Shown piece by piece: positions 6,672-12,620 of a stretch of DNA of 13,997 nt (the stretch's first letter is position 1; every line of letters begins with the position of its first letter). The position numbers were made by a program, and so were the translations under genes. Under the pieces are notes generated by a model. It worked only from the letters and a program-made list of their open reading frames with translations. It had not been told where the DNA came from and ran no database searches. The DNA is taken from assembly GCA_041663645.1 (NCBI GenBank), contig JBAYMH010000012.1, forward strand, positions 1 to 13,997. Reading direction: 5' to 3'. The stretch comes from Minisyncoccus sp023229485 (GTDB lineage Bacteria; Patescibacteriota; Minisyncoccia; Minisyncoccales; Minisyncoccaceae).

Positions 6672-7401
6672 AAAAACAATGTTGCAAGTTAAAAACTTAT
6701 CATATTCAATTGACACAGAAGAAGGGAAAAAATATCATATTTTGAATGATATAAGTTTTGATGTTAACCAAGGAGAATTCCTAAGTATTACTGGCCCTTC
6801 GGGTTGTGGAAAATCAACATTACTTAGAATTATTGCGGGATTGATAAAAACAAAAAAAGGTGAGATTTTTAATAATTCAAAAAAACCTGCCTTTATTTTT
6901 CAAAATTATGCTATTTTTCCTTGGCTTAATGTTTATGAAAATATAGAGTTTGGTTTAAAGATGGACGGAGTAAAAAATAATGAACGAAAAAAAATCGTCA
7001 AAAATAAAATAATTGAAATGGATCTAGTCGGACATGAAAATGATTTTCCGAAAGAGTTATCGGGTGGAATGAAACAAAGAGTTGGAATCGGAAGGGCATT
7101 AGCTATCAAGCCAGACTTATTGCTTATGGATGAACCATTTTCTAACTTAGATTATTTTACAGCCGAAAAATTAAGAAAAGAAATTATTGATTTATGGATA
7201 AAATACAAGATAACGGTTATTATGGTAACACATGTAATCAATGATGCTGTTGAGATGTCCAATAGGGTAATTATAATGAATAAGGGGCCAAATGCAAAAA
7301 TAAATTCCATCAACAAAATAGAAGCAAAGTTTCCACGAGACAGAAAATCGGAGTATTTCAATAAAAAAATAGACGAGGTTAGAAAAAAAATTATTTTATA
7401 A
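6661..7401 (+). CDS. ABC importer ATP-binding protein, NitT/TauT (SsuB-like) family
   Basis: The 246-residue ATPase is complete. Walker A GPSGCGKST is at 45-53, the Q-loop Gln is 81 (FQNYAIFPWL), the signature LSGGMKQR is at 133-140, Walker B LLLMDE has D157 and E158, and the H-loop His is 191 (VTHVINDAVEMS). The sequence PFSNLD after Walker B and the FPWL Q-loop are typical of the NitT/TauT group and support pairing with the overlapping permease. Two copies would drive import through two copies of the permease. The gene starts inside the permease and has no Shine-Dalgarno of its own, so translation probably depends on coupling. Confidence 0.93.
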   Translation: MENKKTMLQVKNLSYSIDTEEGKKYHILNDISFDVNQGEFLSITGPSGCGKSTLLRIIAGLIKTKKGEIFNNSKKPAFIFQNYAIFPWLNVYENIEFGLKMDGVKNNERKKIVKNKIIEMDLVGHENDFPKELSGGMKQRVGIGRALAIKPDLLLMDEPFSNLDYFTAEKLRKEIIDLWIKYKITVIMVTHVINDAVEMSNRVIIMNKGPNAKINSINKIEAKFPRDRKSEYFNKKIDEVRKKIIL

Positions 7402-7536
7402 ATTTATTACTTTTCTTCACTTATTCTTTTAAAAATAAAAACATAAAAGTGAGCGTGAAGCTAAAAGATTTGTTTAAAAAAAGAGAATAGTCCAAGCGTA
7501 ATAAGTTAATAATAAAAATGCCTATAAGGGCTTTTG
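7402..7536 (+). other. Intergenic stretch with weak terminator
   Basis: No gene is seen here. The first 110 bases contain a poor inverted repeat, CTTCAC (7416-7421) against GTGAAG (7454-7459). A weak hairpin with a T-rich tail lies at 7514-7535 (CCT/AGG plus bulge, then CTTTT). It may end the importer transcript and directly precedes repeat copy A. Confidence 0.35.
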
Positions 7537-7610
7537 TTATTAATAGGTGGTATCGGAAAGGATATTAAAACTGGATTTGAGAAGAGGGAAGATACTTCAG
7601 TTATAATATG
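7537..7610 (+). repeat. Dispersed intergenic repeat, copy A
   Basis: It begins TTATTAATAGGTGG right after a terminator-like hairpin. The core 7561-7605 aligns without gaps to copy B (35 of 45 bases identical by hand) and to copy C (30 of 45). The copy runs up to the promoter/operator of the regulator gene and lacks the tail seen in B and C. Confidence 0.6.
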
Positions 7611-7620
7611 TTTACTATTT

Positions 7621-7639
7621 ACTATTGACAGTCAATAGT
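7621..7639 (+). promoter_or_regulatory. Perfect 19-bp palindrome: probable operator of the wHTH-PRTase gene
   Basis: ACTATTGAC and its exact reverse complement GTCAATAGT flank a single central A. The palindrome covers the -35 hexamer TTGACA (7625-7630). Half-site echoes extend it on both sides: TTTACTA at 7611-7617, and GTCAATG at 7638-7644, which repeats the inner half-site. A dimeric winged-helix protein bound here would block RNA polymerase, so autoregulation by the adjacent gene is the natural reading. This is inference from position and symmetry. Confidence 0.7.
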
Positions 7640-7653
7640 CAATGTAATACACT
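7625..7653 (+). promoter_or_regulatory. Promoter of the wHTH-PRTase gene (leaderless)
   Basis: TTGACA (7625-7630), a 17-base spacer and TACACT (7648-7653). The ATG at 7661 lies seven bases after the -10, which is where transcription would start, so the mRNA should be leaderless. Confidence 0.65.
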
Positions 7654-7660
7654 TTAACTA

Positions 7661-8638
7661 ATGAAAACGACAAAGGAAAACATAATTGAATATATAAAGA
7701 ACAGGGGCTCCGTTTCGGCTAAGGATTTGATTAGTCATATTGGAATATCAAAACAGGCTATTTTTATTCATTTAAAAAAGCTAATGGAGGATGGTCTTAT
7801 TTCTAAAGTTGGAAATCCGCCAGTCGTATTTTATATTTTAAAAAATAGTGAAAGTACCCTTAAGAGTATTATCCTTAAAGAGAAAATTGAAAAAATAATA
7901 AATGAAAAATGTTTATTCATTACATCAATAGGGGAGATTAAAGAAGGAACAAGCGGATTTATTTATTGGTGCAATCGAAATAATTTAGATCCAGTTAAGA
8001 CAGCAAATGAATATGTAGAAATATTAAAAAAATACGATAGTTATAGATTAAATTCGGGACTAATTAATGGAATGAAGAAAATAAAGGCATCTTTTGAAAA
8101 AGTATTTCTTGATAAGATTTTCTATTTAGATTTTTATGCAATCGAAAGGTTTGGCAAAACCAAGCTGGGGCAACTTTTGCTCTATGGTAAACAAAGCCAA
8201 GATAAGAAGATGATCAAAAATCTTTCAATTTCCATAAGAGAAAAAGTTATTAATCTTATAAAAGAATATAATATTGATGCCGTTTGTTTTATTCCTCCTA
8301 CTGTTAAAAGAGAAGTGCAACTAATGAAAGAATTAGAAAGTAATTTAAAATTACCAGTTAAAAGAATAAAAATTGTTAAAATAAAATCAGATATTGCTGT
8401 TCCACAAAAAACTCTTAACAAAATTAGAGATAGAATAGAAAATGCCGAAAAAACATTCTTTTTGGATGATAAAAGAATATATGGCAATGTTTTAATTATC
8501 GACGATGCAGTTGGTTCTGGTGCTACGTTGAATATTGTTGCGAGTAAGATAAGAAAAGCTAATTTAACCAAAGGAAAAATAATTGGATTAGCGATTACTG
8601 GGAGCTATAAAGGATTTGATGTCATTAGCGAGGTTTAA
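7661..8638 (+). CDS. Winged-helix regulator fused to a ComF-like phosphoribosyltransferase domain
   Basis: The 325-residue protein starts with a winged helix-turn-helix (about 1-66; SAKDLISHIGISKQAIFIHLKKL as helix-turn-helix, GLISKVGNPPVVFYIL as the wing). A helical region (about 70-195) contains IYWCNRNN. The C-terminal half is a type I PRTase of the ComF/amidophosphoribosyl kind: IDAVCFIPPTVKRE, then an RDRIENAEKTF segment like the ComF R..N..AF element, and the PRPP-binding loop VLIIDDAVGSGATL (277-290) with D281, D282, G285, S286, G287 and T289. Fusion of a DNA-binding domain to a PRTase recalls PurR and archaeal GfcR, where the PRTase senses rather than catalyses. Here the PRPP loop is intact, so PRPP or a nucleotide may be the ligand. 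The gene stands alone between two copies of the intergenic repeat. A perfect palindrome on its promoter suggests autoregulation. Confidence 0.85.
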   Translation: MKTTKENIIEYIKNRGSVSAKDLISHIGISKQAIFIHLKKLMEDGLISKVGNPPVVFYILKNSESTLKSIILKEKIEKIINEKCLFITSIGEIKEGTSGFIYWCNRNNLDPVKTANEYVEILKKYDSYRLNSGLINGMKKIKASFEKVFLDKIFYLDFYAIERFGKTKLGQLLLYGKQSQDKKMIKNLSISIREKVINLIKEYNIDAVCFIPPTVKREVQLMKELESNLKLPVKRIKIVKIKSDIAVPQKTLNKIRDRIENAEKTFFLDDKRIYGNVLIIDDAVGSGATLNIVASKIRKANLTKGKIIGLAITGSYKGFDVISEV

Positions 8639-8640
8639 TA

Positions 8641-8670
8641 AAAACACTCCCCAAAAAGGGAGTGCTTTTA
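8641..8670 (+). terminator. Terminator after the regulator gene
   Basis: CACTCCC (8645-8651) pairs perfectly with GGGAGTG (8658-8664) around a CAAAAA loop. Flanking A and T runs follow one mismatch. It lies two bases after the stop codon, and repeat copy B starts in its T run. Confidence 0.9.
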
Positions 8671-8795
8671 TTAACAGGCACCATCGCAAAAAAATATTAG
8701 AACTAGACTTGAAAAAAGGGGAAATACTTCAATTATGATTCCAGGGTTTAAAGAGAATACATTGATGAAATTTTTACCTCACCCCCGATTTCACT
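8668..8795 (+). repeat. Dispersed intergenic repeat, copy B (long form)
   Basis: It starts TTATTAACAGGCACC directly in the tail of the terminator. The core (from 8693) matches copies A and C. The tail, CCAGGGTTTAAAGAG and on through TTGATGAAATTTTTACC, matches copy C with a 2-base gap. It lies just upstream of the promoter region of the 571-residue gene. Confidence 0.6.
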
Positions 8796-8818
8796 ATATT
8801 TATTTTTGATTAGTTAAA

Positions 8819-8827
8819 TGATAATAT
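8819..8827 (+). promoter_or_regulatory. Possible extended -10 for the 571-residue protein gene
   Basis: TGATAATAT with a poor -35 (TTTATT near 8799). The predicted start is near 8834, about 20 bases before ATG 8855. AAGGAT is present but only one base from the ATG, too close to work as a Shine-Dalgarno. Confidence 0.35.
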
Positions 8828-8854
8828 TGATTTAATAATACTAATAATAAGGAT

Positions 8855-10570
8855 ATGGACTTTGAACAACTAGAAAGCGAAAGTGAGAATGAGGATGTTC
8901 AAAAAGAAAACAAATTGAATCAGATTAATTCTGATGTAAAAAGTGGGGAATCAAAAGAATTAAGCGATATTCCAACTAGTTTTGTCATAGAAGACAAGAA
9001 AGATTTATTATTAGAAACAGAAGGAATTAAAAACAATAATAACAATATTATTCCTCCACAATATAGGGGGATGCCTAGCGAAATCGTAGCAGAGCTTTGG
9101 ACGAATAAAACTTATCTTGATGATGAAAAAAATAAGACAGAAAATGAGAGGAGGGGCATTGCTATAGAAAAAATAAAAACAAATGAATTAAAACAAGAAA
9201 AAGAAAGAAGCAATAACTTTAAAAAAATATATAGTAAGTTATCAGAAAATCAAAAAATAGAATATTTGAATAGTCAAAAAAAAGTAGAAGATTATGTAGT
9301 GGGATATATTCAAGATAAAAATACGATTGAAAACTTATCTTTGTTCGAGTCTTTTGTACTTAACAAAATTAAAGATAGTTATGAAAAATTTAAAAAAAAT
9401 AATCCCGATAAATCATTTTCTTTCGAATTTTCTAGAGATATAGACAGGGCAATTTATGATAATCTTTTTTATAAGTTATCGTTTAGGATATTAAAAAGCG
9501 ACGGAGTTGAGAGTATTCAAGGCGATTTAGAAAATCATAAAAACCCAGAAGATGATGATTCTAGAACAATTAATTTTGATTCAAGCTCAAGTGATGTTCC
9601 TGTAGATTTAGACTCATCCATTCAAAAAGAGGATATTAGTAATTCAGAGATTGACTTGAGAAAAATGTATGAAGATATTGCAAGTAAGATTCCAATTGAT
9701 GACAAAAACCTTCCCTCAAAAAATATGTTCTCGTTTGTTTCAGGTAATATGTTCAGCGAAAATGATAACCAAAGTCTGGCAGGGAAAATAATAGCAAAAG
9801 AAATTTATGATAAGTTGGTTAATAGGCTGGGCTATGAATCGAAACTAACACCACAAGAAGTTATTCAACTTGGAAAAAAAGATTTTGAGGATTTTAAAAT
9901 ATACATAGAGCAATTAAATAAGCAAGAAAGAGATAAGGGAAATGAATTTAGATTTGACGTTAATAGGCCCAGTGGAGTCACTGGTTTTCACTTAAATGGC
10001 GAAGAAGGGCATGTGAGTAGAGATCATTTATTTTATTTCAGCAAGACTGCAAATGAATGGAAAGATGCTCAAGAGCAACAAGTTAGAGCATATATTACCA
10101 TTGATCCCGAAGAGCGGGAAAACATACAAAGACATTTTGTAGATTTATGTAAAAAACTATACGATGAAGGTATTGATTTTAGTGGTAAAGCGGCGAGTCC
10201 AAATGGGCTAGAAAAAAGAACTGATAATATAGTGCTTTATATCTCTTTATCAGATCAGGCAAAAGCAAGCGAGCTAATAAAAGATTTTTTAGATGATCAA
10301 GGTATCGGAAATGGACATGTTTATGCTGCAATTCCAAGTCCTAAAAATGGTCTTTCTTGGGCATTGGAGCCGTCAGAAAAAGATATTAAAATATGGCAGG
10401 AAGTATCTGGATCAAGCGAGCCGGGAAGTTATAATGCAGTTGTTGCAGCAAAAATAGCTCCAATGTTTCTTAGGAGAATATCAGAGGCACATCAAAAGCT
10501 AGGTAATCAAAATGAAGCTGATGCTTTCAATTCTGAGGCCGAGAGAATAGAAAAAATAATAAAAGGCTAA
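8855..10570 (+). CDS. Large soluble protein with HopA1-effector-like C-terminal domain
   Basis: The 571-residue protein has no signal peptide or membrane segment. Residues 1-60 and about 220-270 are acidic, Ser/Asn/Asp-rich and likely disordered (SSSSDVPVDLDSS). Residues 85-220 are highly charged and helical, rich in Lys and Glu. The ordered C-terminal part, from about residue 395 to 571, contains VRAYITIDPEERENIQRHF (R411 onward), GIDFSGKAASPNGLEKR and DNIVLYISLSDQ. This order (an RxYx(I/L) strand, a helix, FxxKxxxP, RxDxxVLY) resembles the HopA1 family of type III effector-like proteins, also found in bacteria without type III secretion. The resemblance is from memory of the family pattern and is only moderately sure. 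The gene stands alone between repeat copies B and E. Confidence 0.8.
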   Translation: MDFEQLESESENEDVQKENKLNQINSDVKSGESKELSDIPTSFVIEDKKDLLLETEGIKNNNNNIIPPQYRGMPSEIVAELWTNKTYLDDEKNKTENERRGIAIEKIKTNELKQEKERSNNFKKIYSKLSENQKIEYLNSQKKVEDYVVGYIQDKNTIENLSLFESFVLNKIKDSYEKFKKNNPDKSFSFEFSRDIDRAIYDNLFYKLSFRILKSDGVESIQGDLENHKNPEDDDSRTINFDSSSSDVPVDLDSSIQKEDISNSEIDLRKMYEDIASKIPIDDKNLPSKNMFSFVSGNMFSENDNQSLAGKIIAKEIYDKLVNRLGYESKLTPQEVIQLGKKDFEDFKIYIEQLNKQERDKGNEFRFDVNRPSGVTGFHLNGEEGHVSRDHLFYFSKTANEWKDAQEQQVRAYITIDPEERENIQRHFVDLCKKLYDEGIDFSGKAASPNGLEKRTDNIVLYISLSDQAKASELIKDFLDDQGIGNGHVYAAIPSPKNGLSWALEPSEKDIKIWQEVSGSSEPGSYNAVVAAKIAPMFLRRISEAHQKLGNQNEADAFNSEAERIEKIIKG

Positions 10571-10755
10571 AATATTTTAACGGATACCTAACGGGCTTGC
10601 CTCAAATAAATTCTTGTTAGATTTTTTAATGGTCCGACCTGGAACTATTTACTCGTTGTATTCAATTTTAGAACTTGATTTAAGAAGATGGGAGACGAGA
10701 CTATCGAGTCCTATTTAAAGGTAGTAGCTTCAAACTAGAATTCAGGTAGTTAGAT
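10571..10755 (+). other. Gene-free stretch carrying repeat copy E
   Basis: No coding region is supported. A weak inverted repeat, CTAAC (10589-10593) against GTTAG (10616-10620) followed by ATTTTTT, could end the upstream transcript. The rest is the degenerate repeat copy E and the -35 flank of the RNA promoter. Confidence 0.35.
10624..10720 (+). repeat. Dispersed intergenic repeat, copy E (diverged)
   Basis: It begins TTTTTAATGGTCCGACC like the heads of the other copies. The segment TTAGAACTTGATTTAAGAAG (10668-10687) aligns with the TTAGAACT.GA.TTGA.AA core of B and A. TATTTAAAGG matches the TTTAAAG of the B tail. Divergence is higher, and small gaps are needed. Confidence 0.4.
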
Positions 10756-10784
10756 TTGACAAAAAATATGAACAATGATATAAG
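10756..10784 (+). promoter_or_regulatory. Canonical promoter in front of a small RNA or small mRNA
   Basis: Consensus TTGACA (10756-10761), a 17-base spacer and an extended -10 TGATATAAG (TATAAG at 10779-10784). This is the best match to consensus in the window. The predicted start is about 10791. No ordinary gene follows it. Confidence 0.75.
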
Positions 10785-10790
10785 GTAGCC

Positions 10791-10944
10791 GTTATGGACA
10801 AAAGCTATTGGAATGATGGGTGCCATTTCATCCCCCTCACATACGGCGGGGGAGATGGGAGAGTTAGATCGGAATCATCTTTTCTCAGTACTCTTCTTGC
10901 AGAAGAGGAAAAAGAGGAATGAATGAGACTATCTCCCTTTTTTT
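10791..10944 (+). ncRNA. Candidate structured small RNA of about 150 nt (alternative: 42-codon leaderless mRNA)
   Basis: A near-consensus promoter precedes it and TCTCCC plus seven T ends it. Between them are three self-complementary elements. The first is TCCCCC (10831-10836) with GGGGGA (10848-10853), extended by CCAT/ATGG. The second is a perfect 7-bp hairpin, CTCTTCT/AGAAGAG (10891-10907). The third is a closing stem, GGGAGA (10857-10862) with TCTCCC (10932-10937), running into the T run. The first and third share bases at 10857-10858, so they may compete or stack. An ATG at 10794 opens a 42-codon frame to 10922 (MDKSYWNDGCHFIPLTYGGG...EEEKEE). Its codons (CCC, CTC, GGC, GGG) are unlike the AT-rich genes around it, so RNA is favoured. 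No known RNA family was recognised. Confidence 0.45.
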
Positions 10945-10954
10945 AAATTTAACC

Positions 10955-10976
10955 AAAACACCGAAAGGTGTTTTTT
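10955..10976 (+). terminator. Terminator downstream of the candidate small RNA
   Basis: AAAACACC (10955-10962), a GAAA tetraloop and GGTGTTTT (10967-10974), with more T. This is a second, independent stop for the 10791 transcript. Confidence 0.85.
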
Positions 10977-11143
10977 ATATATGGTCGGTTCGTGACGCAT
11001 TCAGAAGCTTTGATTAGAAAAAACATGGGAAGGCAGATGAGTATAGTTTAATTTGATAGAATATTAATGTAATAACAAATCCTAAAGTGGGGATTGTCAT
11101 GAAAGAACGATAGCATATTCTGTAAAGTAATATAAAATTTAAA
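10977..11143 (+). other. Gene-free stretch before the NUDIX pseudogene
   Basis: No gene is seen. The sequence after the terminator (ATATATGGTCGG, then TTGATTAGAAAAAACATGGG near 11010) may be a very decayed copy of the intergenic repeat. TATAAA at 11131-11136 lies seven bases before ATG 11144 and could give a leaderless start. TTGTCA-16-TATTCT (11094-11121) is an alternative promoter. Confidence 0.3.
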
Positions 11144-11570
11144 ATGAACGACAAAGTAGATTTTTATCAAATATCATTAAAATTAATTTTGAAAAATAGC
11201 ACAGGAGAGATTCTCGGACTAAAAGTAAAAAGCAACAGCATAAGTGCATTTTATGATTTGCCGTGGGGAAGAATAAGTACTGATGAATTCGAGGTAAGTT
11301 TTTTGAAATATTAAAAAGGGAGATTAAGGAAGATCTTGGAGATATTGATTTTGAATTCAACGAAAAACCAGTTGCAATAAGTAGAAACGTTAACACCAGA
11401 ACTGGTAATCGCATAGTACTATATTCTTTTAGGCTAGTTATATCAGCGGAGAAATAAAGATTAGTGATGAGCACCTGGGGTATGAATGGATAAACTTAAA
11501 AGAAGTAGAATTAAATAAATATTTTTCATTGGGTATTTTAAAAGGAGTTGTGATGTACGTCAATAATTAA
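11144..11570 (+). pseudogene. NUDIX hydrolase gene broken by two single-base deletions
   Basis: Reading in three successive frames recovers a NUDIX protein of about 140 residues. Frame 1 from ATG 11144 gives MNDKVDFYQISLKLILKN, then DLPWGRISTDEFE. After a lost T in the six-T run at 11299-11304, the next frame gives FEILKREIKEDLGDIDFEFNEKPVA and on to IVLYSF. After a lost base near 11427-11431, the third gives SYISGEIKISDEHLGYEW and the C-terminus ending MYVNN. NUDIX enzymes hydrolyse nucleoside diphosphates linked to another moiety. The box is G-x5-E then REIKEDLG, in which an expected catalytic Glu is Asp, and the usual GG is WG. Both deletions shift by one base, and the first lies in a homopolymer, so sequencing error is possible, but the altered box supports genuine decay. 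Confidence 0.8.
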
Positions 11571-11612
11571 TATCGATGTAACTTTTACTCACAACCATTC
11601 TTATTATTATTT
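11568..11612 (+). repeat. Tail fragment of the dispersed repeat, after the NUDIX pseudogene
   Basis: ATATCGATGTAACTTTTACT corresponds to the tail of copy C (ATATTGATGTAATTTTTACC) and of copy B. The core of the repeat is absent, so it is a tail-only fragment. The remaining 100 bases up to the LRR gene hold TGCTATCCT (11662-11670) and TATAAA (11690-11695) as possible -10 elements. Confidence 0.45.
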
Positions 11613-11716
11613 TTAATTATTAACAAAAGGGGAGTAATGAAAAGTATTCTTAGGGCATCTATGCTATCCTTAAATAAGTAATTAGAAAATATAAAAATAA
11701 TAACTTATTCAAGCCT

Positions 11717-12217
11717 ATGAACAAATTAATTTTCATTATATTCATTCTAATTGCAATAATCGTGTTGCAAAATACAGGATTTTTAAAAACTATGAACAAC
11801 TTAGACATTGTTAATGTTAATATTTTAACAATTTTTAAAAGCAAAGATCTTAATTTAAGTAGTCAAGGACTAAAGGCGATTCCTTCGTATGTCTTCAGTC
11901 AGACTAATTTAGAAAATCTTAATATTTCCCACAACTCTTTATCGGGAACTATCCCAGCGGAAATACGAAATCTAGTTAATTTAAAAACCCTTAACGCTAG
12001 TAATAATTTGATGAGTGGAGTTCCAGCAGAAATCGGGCAATTAAAAAATTTAGAATTTATTGATTTATCAAATAATCATATTACTGGACTGCCGTATGAG
12101 TTAGGCAATCTTAAAAATCTGAAGGTTTTGAATCTGTCTGGTAATAAATATTCACAGCAAGACCTTGATTATGTCCGTAGCAAACTTCCTTCAACAGCGA
12201 ATATTATTACGGAATAA
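11717..12217 (+). CDS. Membrane-anchored leucine-rich repeat protein
   Basis: The 166-residue protein has an N-terminal hydrophobic anchor (about 3-20, FIIFILIAIIVLQ) after MNK, so it is probably held on the outer face of the membrane. Residues 43-150 hold about four leucine-rich repeats of 23-24 residues: a degenerate first one (LNLSSQGLKAIPSYVF), then NLENLNISHNSLSGTIPAEI, NLKTLNASNNLMSGVPAEI and NLEFIDLSNNHITGLPYEL, and a closing NLKVLNLSGNKYS. The consensus LxxLxLSxNxLxGxP is like that of many bacterial and plant LRRs, and suggests protein binding, perhaps at the cell surface. No enzyme domain is attached. No Shine-Dalgarno is seen. It is 58 bases upstream of the DUF5670 gene, which has its own promoter. 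Confidence 0.9.
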   Translation: MNKLIFIIFILIAIIVLQNTGFLKTMNNLDIVNVNILTIFKSKDLNLSSQGLKAIPSYVFSQTNLENLNISHNSLSGTIPAEIRNLVNLKTLNASNNLMSGVPAEIGQLKNLEFIDLSNNHITGLPYELGNLKNLKVLNLSGNKYSQQDLDYVRSKLPSTANIITE

Positions 12218-12226
12218 ATAAATATT

Positions 12227-12255
12227 TTGATGATTATTTCGGCAAAAAATATAAT
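12227..12255 (+). promoter_or_regulatory. Promoter of the DUF5670 gene
   Basis: TTGATG (12227-12232), a 17-base spacer and TATAAT (12250-12255). The predicted start is near 12262, about 13 bases before the ATG at 12276. Confidence 0.65.
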
Positions 12256-12275
12256 AAACTAATTTTAATAAAAAT

Positions 12276-12422
12276 ATGTTAATCGAAATCGCATTCTTTC
12301 TACTTATTCTTTGGTTTTTCGGATTAGTTACTTCTTATACCATTGGAGGATTTATTCATATCCTTTTAGTGATAGCAATTATTATGGTATTAATAAGATT
12401 GATCAAAGGGAAAAGCATTTGA
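12276..12422 (+). CDS. Small membrane protein, lmo0937/DUF5670 family (48 residues)
   Basis: A short gene ending in TGA. The peptide has two hydrophobic helices (about 3-20 and 24-42) joined by the conserved turn LVTSYTIGGFIHILLV, and ends in a basic tail (RLIKGKSI). The SYTxGGxIHxLLVIA core is the hallmark of the DUF5670/lmo0937 family, which is widespread in bacteria and CPR and has no known biochemical function. It has its own promoter and terminator and so is a free-standing unit. Confidence 0.9.
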   Translation: MLIEIAFFLLILWFFGLVTSYTIGGFIHILLVIAIIMVLIRLIKGKSI

Positions 12423-12442
12423 TCAAAACATTTTTAATTAGC

Positions 12443-12471
12443 AAAAATCCTTGCAATATGCAGGGATTTTT
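12443..12471 (+). terminator. Terminator after the DUF5670 gene
   Basis: A 12-bp stem with one G-U pair (12443-12454 with 12460-12471, loop AATAT) ends in a T run. Repeat copy C begins 16 bases later. Confidence 0.88.
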
Positions 12472-12487
12472 ATTTGTATTTTAAAAA

Positions 12488-12614
12488 TATTAATGGGGTA
12501 CCTCGTAGAGGATGTTAGAACTGTGTTCGAACAAAAGAACGATACAACGATTATATTCCAGAGTATAAGGAAAATATTGATGTAATTTTTACCCTACCCT
12601 TGATTAGACTATTG
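12488..12614 (+). repeat. Dispersed intergenic repeat, copy C (long form)
   Basis: Head TATTAATGGGGTACCTCG; core from 12511 (GATGTTAGAACTGTGTTCGA), 30 of 45 bases identical to copy A; tail from CCAGAGTATAAGG to ACCCTACCC, matching copy B. It fills the gap up to the stop codon of the convergent membrane-protein gene. Confidence 0.6.
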
Positions 12615-12620
12615 TTTCAA

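Noticed and set aside
8182..8571. Minus-strand open frame of 129 codons
   Set aside because: Antisense of the PRTase domain, whose PRPP loop is clearly coding on the plus strand.
11139..11474. Minus-strand open frame of 111 codons
   Set aside because: Lies opposite the NUDIX pseudogene; the plus-strand frames give a recognisable NUDIX box and this one does not.
787..12422. Alternative genetic code with TGA read as Gly (as in Gracilibacteria/Absconditabacteria)
   Set aside because: All conserved genes are complete without in-frame TGA, and the DUF5670 gene ends naturally at TGA.
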